NCBI GenBank assembly: GCA_903863845.1
Contig: CAIPDP010000080.1
Coordinates: 1-55,953 of the forward strand
Source of the DNA: an uncultured Mucilaginibacter sp.
GTDB taxonomy: Bacteria; Bacteroidota; Bacteroidia; Sphingobacteriales; Sphingobacteriaceae
Length of the DNA: 55,953 nt
Reading direction: 5' to 3'
The translations under genes and the position numbers were made by a program. The notes beneath the pieces are model-generated. The model ran no database searches, had not been told where the DNA came from, and was given only the letters and a program-made list of their open reading frames with translations. This document shows positions 1-8,389 of this stretch, one piece after another. Position 1 is the stretch's first letter, and the number at the start of each line of letters is the position of its first letter.

Positions 1-180
1 CCCCCAGCTAAAAATATCATATTCCTGGCCGGGCGATACTTCCAACAATTTATGATAGCGAAAAGGTGCCACATGATCGGGTTTCGCAGGCGGCGGCAAT
101 GGTGCAACACTCGGGGCTGGTTGGTTGCACGCCAAGCTGCCGATCAGGGCAAGTCCCCCCAAAGAAAGCAAAAAAGGCAC
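1..180 (-). CDS. Partial lipoprotein, N-terminal 60 residues only
   Basis: The window edge cuts this minus-strand gene, so only the N-terminus is visible. From a GTG at 180 the frame reads VPFLLSLGGLALIGSLACNQ, a lipoprotein signal peptide with lipobox SLAC. A Pro/Ala-rich linker and a segment ending QEYDIFSWG follow. It starts 18 bases after the stop of the hexosaminidase gene, so the two are probably co-transcribed. No ATG exists in this frame. An ATG CGT AAA start lies just upstream in another frame, and deleting one A from the AAAA run would fuse it in frame as MRKVPFLL. Either GTG is the start, or the run holds an indel. I do not recognise the family. Confidence 0.6.
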   Translation of the reverse strand, partial: MPFLLSLGGLALIGSLACNQPAPSVAPLPPPAKPDHVAPFRYHKLLEVSPGQEYDIFSWG

Positions 181-198
181 TTTTACGCATCTGCATTA

Positions 199-2499
199 TC
201 AATTAAACAACCAATCAGGAGAAAGTTCTGCCTTGGCTTTTCCAGGCATGGTAACATAAACTTTCAGGCCACGAACGGATCCAATATCAAAATACTTTAA
301 TGTTAGTTTATGATATCCCTTTTGCAGGGCAACTGCCCCACCCTGTTCTGTTAGCGGGTGTTTGCCATCATTATTAACAACCGGCTGATCGTCGATCGTC
401 AATACCGAGCCATCATCTGATTTAGTTGAAAAAACATACACGCCATCGTTATCTATACGCAAAAAGCCGTTATATATTACGCCGAATGAAGGTCGTTGCT
501 TTTTCAATTCGGCCAGGTTAAAGCTTTTCACAACACCACTGTCGATGATGGCAGCATCTTTAAATTCACCTGTATTATCAAAATTGCCTTGTAACAATTG
601 GTATTTCAAACCGGGACTATTGCCCAGGTAACTAACCGGTGCTAGTGGTGCCCTGTTGTAAACTACCAAATGGGTCACCTGGCTACGTTTACCCGAAGGA
701 CTTATCACAATAGTTTGCAGTTCGCGGTATTGATCCTGAGGGACTGTATAGCTTATTGGCAGATGATATTCCAGATCGGTCTCGCGTGGCGTATGCCCGT
801 CGATGGTATAATATATTTTTGCCCCGGCAACTGATGGTTTCAATTGCACATCGAGTTGTGGTCCAAACAAGATAGAGTCAGGCGCGCCTATGGCTTCGGG
901 CACATGGTAATCATAATTATTTCTATCGAGATACGCCAGTTGGGCAGGAATACGGGTTTCTGAAAAATCCTTAAAATTTTTATTGCTTAGTGCCGACCAG
1001 CCAATTTCTGACAAAGCTAGCAACCTCGGATACAGCATATAATCTGCCTTGGTTTCTGTGCCGATATATTCGGTCCATAAGTTTGCCTGTACACCCAGGA
1101 TATATTTTTGCTGCTCGGCCGTTAAAGCGGCAGGCGTTGGGTTGTAACTGTAAGTCTGGCTAAGAGGCGTATATCCGCCGATACTTAAGGGTTCATCTTT
1201 TCGCCCCTGAGCATGGTCGATATACATGCCGCCGCTTCCGGGAGTCATGATCACATAATGACTTTGCTGAGCGGCTGCTATGCCTCCGCTTTCTCCGCGC
1301 CAGCTCATCACCGTGGCATTTGGCGACAAGCCGCCTTCCAGTATCTCGTCCCAACCAATGATACTTCGCCCTTTAGCATTTACAAATTTCTCGATCCGCT
1401 GGATGAAATAACTTTGCAGCCCTTCTTCGTTTTTTAACTTTAGTTTTTTGATCAGTTTCTGGCAAAAGATCGAATTCTTCCAGGCATCTTTTGGCACCTC
1501 ATCACCGCCTATATGGATATAGCGACTTGGGAACAGATCCATCACCTCGGTCAATACATCTTCTAAAAAATCAAATGTTTTATCAGTGGGACAGTAAACA
1601 TCATGAAACACGCCCCAGCTTTCAGCAGTTTTATAAGTTTTGGTTGGATCGCAACTCAGCTCAGGGTAGGCGGCAACAGCAGCTGTTGAATGGCCGGGCA
1701 TTTCAATTTCGGGCACGATGTTGATATAACGGTCGGCAGCATATTTTACTACTTCGCGCACCTGCTCCTGAGTATAATAACCACCATATGGAGTATTATC
1801 GAATTGTTGAGGTGTGCGGTCGCGGTAGCCACCTATTAAGGTTTGGGCCCGTTGGCCGCCAATGCTTGTTAATTTTGGATATTTTTTGATCTCGATGCGC
1901 CAGCCCTGGTCGTCGGTCAGATGCCAGTGAAAATTATTCAACTTGTAATAGGCCATTGCATCGATCGTTTTTTTCACAAATTCAACCGACATAAAATGCC
2001 TGCTTACGTCAAGCATCAAGCCCCGATAAACAAAGCGCGGGTAATCTTCAATCTGCACAGATGGTATTTTTATGGTTGCTCCATGGTCAGCAGGCATTAA
2101 TTGCAGCAACGTTTGAACTCCATAGAATAGACCGGCACCCTTTCCCGCAATTATAATTTGTTGTGGGGTGATACTTAGCCTATACCCATCAGCAGGCAGG
2201 TTTTCAGCACCTTTCGAGGTGAGTTGGATACTATTCGGAGTATTGCTGCCATCGCCAATTTTTAATGGATTTCGCAGGTATAATTTATTCAATAAATAGT
2301 CGGTAAAAAAAGTAACCGCCTTGTTGGCACTATCGGCAAAAATTACGGTTTGCTGTCCCAAAACAAAATCGCCAGTCGCCTTCTTAACGGATACCGGTGC
2401 TGGAACAATACCCATATTCGGATCACTATCCTGCGAACGGGCAGAAGAAGCAATTAACAGTAAAGCGCCTAAAAACAACAGCTTGGTCAATTTGTACAT
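199..2499 (-). CDS. Secreted beta-N-acetylhexosaminidase, GH20 family, with C-terminal PA14-like domain
   Basis: Predicted to cleave terminal beta-linked GlcNAc/GalNAc from glycans or chitin oligomers outside the cytoplasm. The 766-residue protein begins with a signal peptide (about 1-22, ending ARSQ). The GH20 N-terminal alpha/beta domain covers about 25-150. The catalytic barrel starts near 153, with HWHLTDDQGW at 191-200 and HIGGDE at 329-334. D333-E334 are the expected substrate-assisted catalytic pair. The C-terminal 130 residues (YNGFLRIDNDGVYVFSTKSDDG and onward) look like a PA14-type carbohydrate-binding module, after a chitobiase-type sandwich. Length and architecture are normal for Bacteroidota GH20 enzymes. 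A lipoprotein gene follows 18 bases downstream. Confidence 0.93.
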   Translation of the reverse strand: MYKLTKLLFLGALLLIASSARSQDSDPNMGIVPAPVSVKKATGDFVLGQQTVIFADSANKAVTFFTDYLLNKLYLRNPLKIGDGSNTPNSIQLTSKGAENLPADGYRLSITPQQIIIAGKGAGLFYGVQTLLQLMPADHGATIKIPSVQIEDYPRFVYRGLMLDVSRHFMSVEFVKKTIDAMAYYKLNNFHWHLTDDQGWRIEIKKYPKLTSIGGQRAQTLIGGYRDRTPQQFDNTPYGGYYTQEQVREVVKYAADRYINIVPEIEMPGHSTAAVAAYPELSCDPTKTYKTAESWGVFHDVYCPTDKTFDFLEDVLTEVMDLFPSRYIHIGGDEVPKDAWKNSIFCQKLIKKLKLKNEEGLQSYFIQRIEKFVNAKGRSIIGWDEILEGGLSPNATVMSWRGESGGIAAAQQSHYVIMTPGSGGMYIDHAQGRKDEPLSIGGYTPLSQTYSYNPTPAALTAEQQKYILGVQANLWTEYIGTETKADYMLYPRLLALSEIGWSALSNKNFKDFSETRIPAQLAYLDRNNYDYHVPEAIGAPDSILFGPQLDVQLKPSVAGAKIYYTIDGHTPRETDLEYHLPISYTVPQDQYRELQTIVISPSGKRSQVTHLVVYNRAPLAPVSYLGNSPGLKYQLLQGNFDNTGEFKDAAIIDSGVVKSFNLAELKKQRPSFGVIYNGFLRIDNDGVYVFSTKSDDGSVLTIDDQPVVNNDGKHPLTEQGGAVALQKGYHKLTLKYFDIGSVRGLKVYVTMPGKAKAELSPDWLFN

Positions 2500-2587
2500 A
2501 GTCTAAAAATCGGTATAGTGCATTAAACCGGTGAAGTTAACGGATTTTAAAAAAATACTGTTTCATTTCCTGTAAAAAAAACCGAAA

Positions 2588-2619
2588 CAAAAAAGCCACC
2601 CGGGTTTAGCGAATGGCTT
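2588..2619 (-). terminator. Intrinsic terminator of the THX gene
   Basis: Read on the minus strand, AAGCCATTCG pairs with CGGGTGGCTT (10 bp including two G-U pairs) around a short loop. A run of T follows directly. The hairpin begins 7 bases after the THX stop codon. Confidence 0.75.
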
Positions 2620-2625
2620 GGTATG

Positions 2626-2736
2626 TTATTTAGCAGGTTTTACTTCCACTTGCTTTTTCGGTCTGTGTGGCCGTGTTTTGCCGTATGAGCCCATTGCAAG
2701 TTTACCTTTGGCTGTTTTTTTATCGCCTCTTCCCAT
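2626..2736 (-). CDS. 30S ribosomal protein THX (bTHX)
   Basis: A 36-residue, strongly basic protein beginning MGRGDKKTAKGKLAMGSYGK and continuing TRPHRPKK. The MGRGDKKT start and the GSYGxxRP core are the signature of the small ribosomal protein THX, which sits in the head of the 30S subunit and is widespread in Bacteroidota. ATG start at 2736 and TAA stop at 2626-2628. The gene stands alone between the hexosaminidase and trxB and has its own terminator. It is easily missed because of its size. Confidence 0.9.
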   Translation of the reverse strand: MGRGDKKTAKGKLAMGSYGKTRPHRPKKQVEVKPAK

Positions 2737-2870
2737 AGTTTTATTGAAATTGAAGGTTAGACTGGAAACACTAAATTTTAAATCCAGATTCAATTCGGCA
2801 TAAAGTTAAGAGAAATAACCAGATAACCCTATAACATCCAGATTGCATTGGGATCAACATTTCAACAAAT

Positions 2871-3827
2871 TCAGGCAGGTATAGCGTGTTCCCTGGCAGC
2901 CAGATAACGCTCGGCATCAATTGCAGCCATACAACCCGTTCCCGCCGCAGTAATGGCCTGCCGATAAACGTGATCCTGGGCATCGCCGCAGGCAAAAACA
3001 CCTTCGATATTTGTCTTGCTTGAACCCGATTGGGTGATGATATAGCCATTTTCATCCATATCGATCCAGCCTTTGAATATTTCAGTATTAGGGTGGTGAC
3101 CAATCGCAACAAAGAAACCGGTGATATCCAGGTCTTTTTCCGCGCCGGTTTTGTTATTGAATACTCTTAAACCAGTAACTACCTGTCCATCGCCCAATAT
3201 TTCTTTGGTTTCGGAATTATAAAGTATTTCGATGTTATGTGTATTCAATACGCGATGTACCATTGCTTTTGAAGCGCGGAACTCATCGCGGCGCACCAGC
3301 ATATAAACTTTGCGGCAAAGTTTAGCAAGGTAAGTTGCTTCTTCCGCCGCGGTATCTCCGGCACCAACAATGGCTACATCCTGACCACGGAAAAAGAAAC
3401 CATCGCAAACAGCGCAGGCAGAAACACCGAAGCCATTGTATTTTTGCTCCGATTCAAGCCCAAGCCATTTGGCAGAAGCACCCGTTGAAATGATAACGGT
3501 ATCAGCCAGTACAGTTTTACTTTCATCAATAACCACTTTATGCGGCTGGCTTGAAAAATCAACCGAACTCACATAGCCAAAACGGATATCGGTTCCCAGG
3601 CGGCTGGCTTGCTTTTCAAAATTTAACATCATCTCGGGACCCTGGATACCATCCGGGTAACCGGGATAATTTTCAACCTCCGTAGTTTGGGTCAACTGGC
3701 CCCCTACTAACAAACCTGTGTATAATACGGGTTTCAGGTCGGCACGAGCTGCATAGATCGCAGCAGTATAACCAGCGGGACCTGAACCTATGATCAGGCA
3801 TTTAACATGTTCGTTCTCTTGTGACAT
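2871..3827 (-). CDS. trxB: Thioredoxin reductase (NADPH)
   Basis: Cytoplasmic flavoenzyme passing electrons from NADPH through FAD and a redox disulfide to thioredoxin. The 318 residues carry the FAD-binding GSGPAG at 14-19, the NADPH-binding VGAGDTAAEEA near 154-164, the active-site disulfide CAVC at 138-141, and the second FAD motif FACGDAQD at 278-285. Length is typical of the low-molecular-weight bacterial enzyme. The start is ATG at 3827. A Bacteroidota-type promoter can be seen just upstream, so the gene is probably transcribed by itself. Confidence 0.96.
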   Translation of the reverse strand: MSQENEHVKCLIIGSGPAGYTAAIYAARADLKPVLYTGLLVGGQLTQTTEVENYPGYPDGIQGPEMMLNFEKQASRLGTDIRFGYVSSVDFSSQPHKVVIDESKTVLADTVIISTGASAKWLGLESEQKYNGFGVSACAVCDGFFFRGQDVAIVGAGDTAAEEATYLAKLCRKVYMLVRRDEFRASKAMVHRVLNTHNIEILYNSETKEILGDGQVVTGLRVFNNKTGAEKDLDITGFFVAIGHHPNTEIFKGWIDMDENGYIITQSGSSKTNIEGVFACGDAQDHVYRQAITAAGTGCMAAIDAERYLAAREHAIPA

Positions 3828-3847
3828 TATAGCTTATAAATAGGGTA

Positions 3848-3878
3848 CAAACTTACATTTTAACGCGCTTTTTACCAA
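3848..3878 (-). promoter_or_regulatory. Predicted Bacteroidota-type promoter of trxB
   Basis: On the minus strand TTGG lies 19 bases upstream of TAAGTTTG, fitting the TTTG / TAnnTTTG pattern of the Bacteroidota primary sigma factor. The -7 box ends about 20 bases before the trxB ATG. Confidence 0.45.
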
Positions 3879-3902
3879 TATGGTATCGTCAATAAAATGA
3901 CA

Positions 3903-5087
3903 TCATTTGCCTGTATTTGCCTTTAGTACACGCAAAAAATTTCCACCAAGTATCTTATTGATATCAGCTTCGCTATAGTTAAGTTTTAAAAGTTCAGTTG
4001 TGATCTTCGGATAATCTGTTACGTCATCCATCCCGATAGGGTAAGATTCGGCGCCATCGAAATCAGACCCTATGCCCACATGGTCAACCCCGATCAATTT
4101 GGCGATATAATCAATATGTTTGATCAATTGGCTTAGTGGCGGACGGATCTGGTCCGATTCGGCCTTGTGTAAAATATTGAGCCTGATCCTGGCCAGATCG
4201 GCATCGTGGTATACTTTTTCAAGCGAATCGAGTTCGGCCTTATGGGCACGTACAAACTTCACCTCTTTGTGCGAATAGGTACTATCAAGAAAGCCGCTGT
4301 AAAAATTCAAAAAAACAACACCACCGTTTTTAGCCAGTGCTTTCAACTGATCGTCTTTCATATTGCGCTGGTTGGGGTTAAGGGTATAAGCGCAACTATG
4401 TGATGCGATCACCGGCTTGCTTGTTGTAGCGATGACATCATAAAACGTCCTTTCGCCAACATGCGAGATATCGACGATGACTCCCAGATCATTTAAACGG
4501 TGGACTATCTGACGACCATAGTCGCTCAAACCAATATGTCCGACCCTGATCAGTGAATCCTTATGGTGGGTTTCATCCGCTGCTGAAGTGGACCAGGAGG
4601 TGCTGTTGTTCCAGGTCAGCGTCAGGTAGCGCATGCCCCGTTTAGCCAGGGCGTCGAGGTAATCCAAACGGTCTTCGATCATGTGCCCGCCTTCCACACC
4701 TATCATCGCCACAAACTGACCTTTGGCTACTGCATTTTGCACTTCTTCCGCATTTCTGGCCAATACCATTTTACCCTGATTGCGCTTGATCAGCGCATAT
4801 AAAGAATCAATCTCACGGTTCGCAAAATTATAGGCGGTTCCCTTACCATATTCCCCGCCGCACCAGATAGAAAAAACCTGCACATTCAGGCCACCTTCTT
4901 TAGCGCGCACCAGGTCGAGGTTACCCACAGTTTGGCGTTTCGAGAGATCAAGCTTGGTTATCAGCTCGTTCGAAAGCGCATCGTTATGCGTATCAATCAG
5001 GATGGCTTTTTGATGTGCTTTTTTTACATTTTGCGCATTTAATGTTGCCGCTAACAGTAACAGCATTGGCAGGAGTAGTTTTTTCAT
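3903..5087 (-). CDS. Membrane dipeptidase, peptidase family M19
   Basis: Zinc-dependent dipeptidase of the renal-dipeptidase family, predicted periplasmic. The 394 residues start with a signal peptide (MKKLLLPMLLLLAATLNAQ). Metal ligands typical of the family are visible: H34 and D36 in DTHND, E132 in GVEGGH, H209 in VDISHVGE and H230 in ASHSCAY. GIGSDFDG, near 338-345, is the usual late aspartate motif. Substrates may be L,D- or D-amino-acid dipeptides, including peptidoglycan fragments; the sequence does not settle this. It lies downstream of the carboxylase gene in the same orientation, across a 131-bp gap containing a perfect palindrome. Confidence 0.92.
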   Translation of the reverse strand: MKKLLLPMLLLLAATLNAQNVKKAHQKAILIDTHNDALSNELITKLDLSKRQTVGNLDLVRAKEGGLNVQVFSIWCGGEYGKGTAYNFANREIDSLYALIKRNQGKMVLARNAEEVQNAVAKGQFVAMIGVEGGHMIEDRLDYLDALAKRGMRYLTLTWNNSTSWSTSAADETHHKDSLIRVGHIGLSDYGRQIVHRLNDLGVIVDISHVGERTFYDVIATTSKPVIASHSCAYTLNPNQRNMKDDQLKALAKNGGVVFLNFYSGFLDSTYSHKEVKFVRAHKAELDSLEKVYHDADLARIRLNILHKAESDQIRPPLSQLIKHIDYIAKLIGVDHVGIGSDFDGAESYPIGMDDVTDYPKITTELLKLNYSEADINKILGGNFLRVLKANTGK

Positions 5088-5192
5088 AGCTGAAAGATAT
5101 AAATAAAATCAATCGGGTTTAAGATCAGATCGCTGAAGATTTTCAAATTGATTAGTTAATTAAATAATCCAACCTTCCAACCACTACAACTA

Positions 5193-5210
5193 TCCCGATA
5201 GCTATCGGGA
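5193..5210. repeat. Perfect 18-bp palindrome, possible REP-like element
   Basis: TCCCGATAGCTATCGGGA is a perfect 18-bp inverted repeat with no loop, between the carboxylase stop and the dipeptidase start. No T-run follows on either strand, so a plain intrinsic terminator is less likely than a dispersed repeat or a protein-binding site. Confidence 0.5.
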
Positions 5211-5218
5211 CAACCAAC

Positions 5219-6847
5219 CTAAGTCTGTATCACCCCCACGTTAAAGGCCTTTTCAATAGGCGCATGATTAGCAGCTTCGATACCCATCGAGATCACCTTA
5301 CGGGTTTCGAGCGGGTCGATGATGCCATCAACCCAAATTCGCGCTGCGGCATACCAGGGTGTGGTTTGGGTATTGTAGCGGTCGGTGATCTCTTTGAGCA
5401 ATTCAGCTTCCTTCTCCGGAGTGATCACCTCGCCTTTTGCTTTGAGCGAAGCTGCTTGTATCTGCAATAAAGTTTTTGCAGCCTGCGAGCCGCCCATCAC
5501 CGCAATTTTAGCCGATGGCCAGGCATAAATCAGGCGAGGATCATAAGCTTTTCCGCACATGGCGTAGTTACCTGCACCGTATGAGTTACCAATGATGATC
5601 GTAAATTTAGGCACAACCGAATTGGCTACTGCATTCACCATTTTGGCACCATCCTTAATGATACCCCCCTGCTCTGAACGGCTGCCGACCATAAAGCCGG
5701 TTACATCCTGCAAAAAAACCAGCGGTATTCTCTTTTGATTACAATTCATGATAAAGCGGGTTGCTTTATCTGCCGAATCGGAGTAGATCACGCCGCCAAA
5801 CTGCATTTCGCCTTTCCGCGATTTGACCACCTTGCGCTGGTTGGCGACAAGACCAACTGCCCAGCCATCAATACGACCTAAACCGCAAATGATCGACTGG
5901 CCGTACCCGGTTTTATATTCTTCCAGCTCAGAGTTATCAACCAACCGCATAATGATCTCGCGCATATCATATGGCTTTTCGCGGTTTTCGGGTAAAATGC
6001 CGTAGATCTCCTTTTCATCCAATTTCGGCCGAGCAGCAGCAATGCGATCAAAACCGGCTTTGGTATAATCGCCTATCTTGCTAAAAATATTACGTATCGA
6101 ATCGAGGCAGGCCTGGTCGTTGGGTTGCTTATAATCCGTCACGCCTGATATTTCGCAATGGGTAATCGCCCCACCCAATGTTTCGTTGTCAACATCCTCT
6201 CCTATTGCCGATTTAACGAGGTACGATCCTGCGAGGAATACGGAGCCGGTGCCTTCTACGATCATTGCTTCATCGCTCATGACAGGCAAATAGGCGCCAC
6301 CAGCCACACATGAACCCATGATAGCTGCTATCTGTATAATACCCATGCTACTCATAATGGCGTTATTGCGAAAAATGCGACCGAAATGCTCCTTATCCGG
6401 AAATATCTCGTCCTGCAGCGGTAAATATACCCCTGCAGAATCAACCAGGTAGATGATGGGCAACTTGTTTTCTATCGCAATTTCCTGTGCGCGCAGGTTC
6501 TTTTTGGCTGTAATGGGGAACCAGGCCCCTGCTTTCACGGTTGCATCATTGGCAACAATTACGCATTGCCTGCCCGATACATAACCTATTCCGCATATTA
6601 CTCCTCCTGCAGGGCAGCCACCGTGCTCGGAATACATACCATCGGCAGCCAATGCACCGATCTCGAGCCAAGGCTCATCTTTATCGATAAGGTAGGCCAC
6701 CCGCTCACGGACAAGCATTTTACCTTTCTCCTTTTGTTTAGCCGCTGCTTTTTCACCACCGCCCGTATAAACTTTTTTCAGTCTATTTTTTAATTCCGAC
6801 ACCAGTTGCAGGTTGATGTCTTCGTTTTTGCGGAATTCTAGATCCAT
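5219..6847 (-). CDS. Acyl-CoA carboxylase beta (carboxyltransferase) subunit, methylcrotonyl-CoA carboxylase type
   Basis: Transfers carboxyl from carboxybiotin to an acyl-CoA. The 542 residues match biotin-dependent carboxyltransferases throughout, with two crotonase-fold halves. Oxyanion-hole motifs are CVAGGAYLP at 180-188 and GNSYGAGNYAMCG at 420-432. Overall length and motifs fit methylcrotonyl-CoA carboxylase beta of leucine breakdown better than the propionyl-CoA enzyme, but the substrate is an inference. No biotin carboxylase or biotin-carrier alpha subunit lies beside it, so its partner is encoded elsewhere. ATG start at 6847. Confidence 0.9.
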   Translation of the reverse strand: MDLEFRKNEDINLQLVSELKNRLKKVYTGGGEKAAAKQKEKGKMLVRERVAYLIDKDEPWLEIGALAADGMYSEHGGCPAGGVICGIGYVSGRQCVIVANDATVKAGAWFPITAKKNLRAQEIAIENKLPIIYLVDSAGVYLPLQDEIFPDKEHFGRIFRNNAIMSSMGIIQIAAIMGSCVAGGAYLPVMSDEAMIVEGTGSVFLAGSYLVKSAIGEDVDNETLGGAITHCEISGVTDYKQPNDQACLDSIRNIFSKIGDYTKAGFDRIAAARPKLDEKEIYGILPENREKPYDMREIIMRLVDNSELEEYKTGYGQSIICGLGRIDGWAVGLVANQRKVVKSRKGEMQFGGVIYSDSADKATRFIMNCNQKRIPLVFLQDVTGFMVGSRSEQGGIIKDGAKMVNAVANSVVPKFTIIIGNSYGAGNYAMCGKAYDPRLIYAWPSAKIAVMGGSQAAKTLLQIQAASLKAKGEVITPEKEAELLKEITDRYNTQTTPWYAAARIWVDGIIDPLETRKVISMGIEAANHAPIEKAFNVGVIQT

Positions 6848-7272
6848 ACCCTGGTATTTTATTGTACATAAACCTTAACTAATAATGCGAGCACCGGTTA
6901 ATCCGGAAATTTCATCTAAGCGCACAAAACATTTTGCTGTATTAACAAATCTAAACATTGATCCTGAAATATGATCATCTAGCGATTGGCATTCTACTTT
7001 TAACATATTGCCGCCGTTTAAAAATAAGGCAGCAGACAAAATTCGGAAAGGCTAATTGTTCATACTTAATGGCTAGAACAATAGTTACCAGCTTTGTCCA
7101 CAAGTAAAATAATTAAGTCTTACACTTCAACTCACATCAACTGTAACTGCCTATAAAAATACTCGACAAGTGAAATCCGCGGCTGTACTTTTAAAAAAAA
7201 TTTAAAAAGTCAGTAACCCTTGCCTCATTTTTCCCGTAAAACCTATAGCTAAACAAATAACGAAACAAATTG
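6848..7272. other. Divergent intergenic region between the carboxylase and a small secreted protein
   Basis: A 425-bp AT-rich gap between divergent genes. TAGATTTG on the minus strand (6946-6953) fits the -7 box for the carboxylase gene, but no good -33 box accompanies it. I see no RNA gene or repeat. Confidence 0.35.
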
Positions 7273-7503
7273 ATGAAAAAGGCTACCTTAACAGTATTGT
7301 CTTTTGCTGTAGTAAGCATGGCATTTGCCCGGGGACCATGGCCTCCGAAAAAATACAACTCGGGCCGCAAGCAAGAGAGTCAGGCTGACAATAGGAAACA
7401 AGATCAGGAAAAAAAACAAAACGCCGATCAAAAGGCAAGTGAACCTGTTCAGGCAGGAACACACCACGACCGTAAAAACCTGGGTGATCCTGATCTTGAT
7501 TAA
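7273..7503 (+). CDS. Small secreted, charged, low-complexity protein
   Basis: 76 residues from the ATG at 7273; a TTG lies directly before it. A signal peptide (MKKATLTVLSFAVVSMAFA) is followed by a hydrophilic tail rich in Lys, Gln, Asp and Asn (KQESQADNRKQDQEKKQNAD), probably disordered or coiled. No recognised domain. Similar tiny exported charged proteins are common in Sphingobacteriaceae and usually uncharacterised. Confidence 0.6.
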   Translation: MKKATLTVLSFAVVSMAFARGPWPPKKYNSGRKQESQADNRKQDQEKKQNADQKASEPVQAGTHHDRKNLGDPDLD

Positions 7504-7593
7504 ATTAGAAAGTTCATAAAACCAGATGTATTTGATCAACAATATCTTATTGGGAGGTAGGTATAAGATACATAAACACACTTACAAAGATCG

Positions 7594-7728
7594 ATGAAAC
7601 TGCAAGCAATACCCCGGGCTTACAAAGCCGTTTTCTCCGGACAAGCGGAGAGCCATCATTACATTATTGTTTTCCTGACGCTATTTATACCTTCATTATC
7701 CTTATACCTTGCAATTGGTATTCGTTAA
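7594..7728 (+). CDS. Possible 44-residue membrane peptide
   Basis: An open frame of 44 residues, MKLQAIPRAYKAVFSGQAES and then HHYIIVFLTLFIPSLSLYLA, ending IGIR. It has a short amphipathic N-terminus and one clear transmembrane segment. It fills part of the otherwise empty 321-bp gap between the small secreted protein and the lipocalin, on the same strand. There is no ribosome-binding site to support it, and no family is recognised. Confidence 0.3.
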   Translation: MKLQAIPRAYKAVFSGQAESHHYIIVFLTLFIPSLSLYLAIGIR

Positions 7729-7824
7729 TTAATTCCTCCCCGCCATTCAAAAAGTTAAGCTTTACTTAAGTTGCTAATACAGATCGCTAATAAAACATTC
7801 TGTAATTAAGTTCGTTAGAAAGTC

Positions 7825-8379
7825 ATGACCTTTGATGTAAAAAAACGGCCTCTGATAGCTGACACGCTTAAAACTATAGCCGGATTACTCGTCACCTTCA
7901 ACTTCTTTGCCTGCGTATCCATACCAAAGGGTGCGGTTGCAGTAAAACCTTTTGATCAGGAACGATACCTCGGCACATGGTATGAAATAGCCCGCTTTGA
8001 TTTTACTTTTGAGCGTGGCTTAAGTCATGTCACGGCAAATTATTCTATAAAGTCGCCTGGTGTTATCCGGGTTGATAACAAAGGGTATCAGGATGCAAAA
8101 AGCCGCTGGAAAGAAAGTTTAGGTAAAGCAAGGTTCGTTTCCGGCAGTGATGAAGGCAGGTTGAAAGTATCCTTCTTTGGGCCGTTTTATGCTGGTTATA
8201 ATGTGATCGCTCTGGATAAACAATACCGCTATGCCCTCATAGCCGGGGATAACCTTAGCTATCTTTGGATACTTTCCCGTGAAAAGACGATCCCCGAAAC
8301 AGTGAAGAACGAGTACCTTGCAAAAGCAAAAGCGTTGGGATACGATATTGATAAACTGATCTGGACGAAACAGGATTGA
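7825..8379 (+). CDS. blc: Outer-membrane-type lipocalin (Blc family)
   Basis: Eight-stranded beta-barrel predicted to bind lipids or other hydrophobic ligands. The 184 residues contain the lipocalin signature YLGTWYEIARFD at 48-59, with the invariant G-x-W, and the later strands NVIALDKQYRYALIAGD and LWILSREKTIP typical of bacterial Blc. The N-terminus has a hydrophobic stretch ending FFAC at Cys30, a probable but atypical lipoprotein site. It converges on the hydrolase gene with only a 10-bp gap. Confidence 0.9.
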   Translation: MTFDVKKRPLIADTLKTIAGLLVTFNFFACVSIPKGAVAVKPFDQERYLGTWYEIARFDFTFERGLSHVTANYSIKSPGVIRVDNKGYQDAKSRWKESLGKARFVSGSDEGRLKVSFFGPFYAGYNVIALDKQYRYALIAGDNLSYLWILSREKTIPETVKNEYLAKAKALGYDIDKLIWTKQD

Positions 8380-8389
8380 TCGTTAGTTG

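Noticed and set aside
2771..3112. A 113-residue minus-strand frame
   Set aside because: It overlaps trxB in another frame on the same strand and has no independent evidence.
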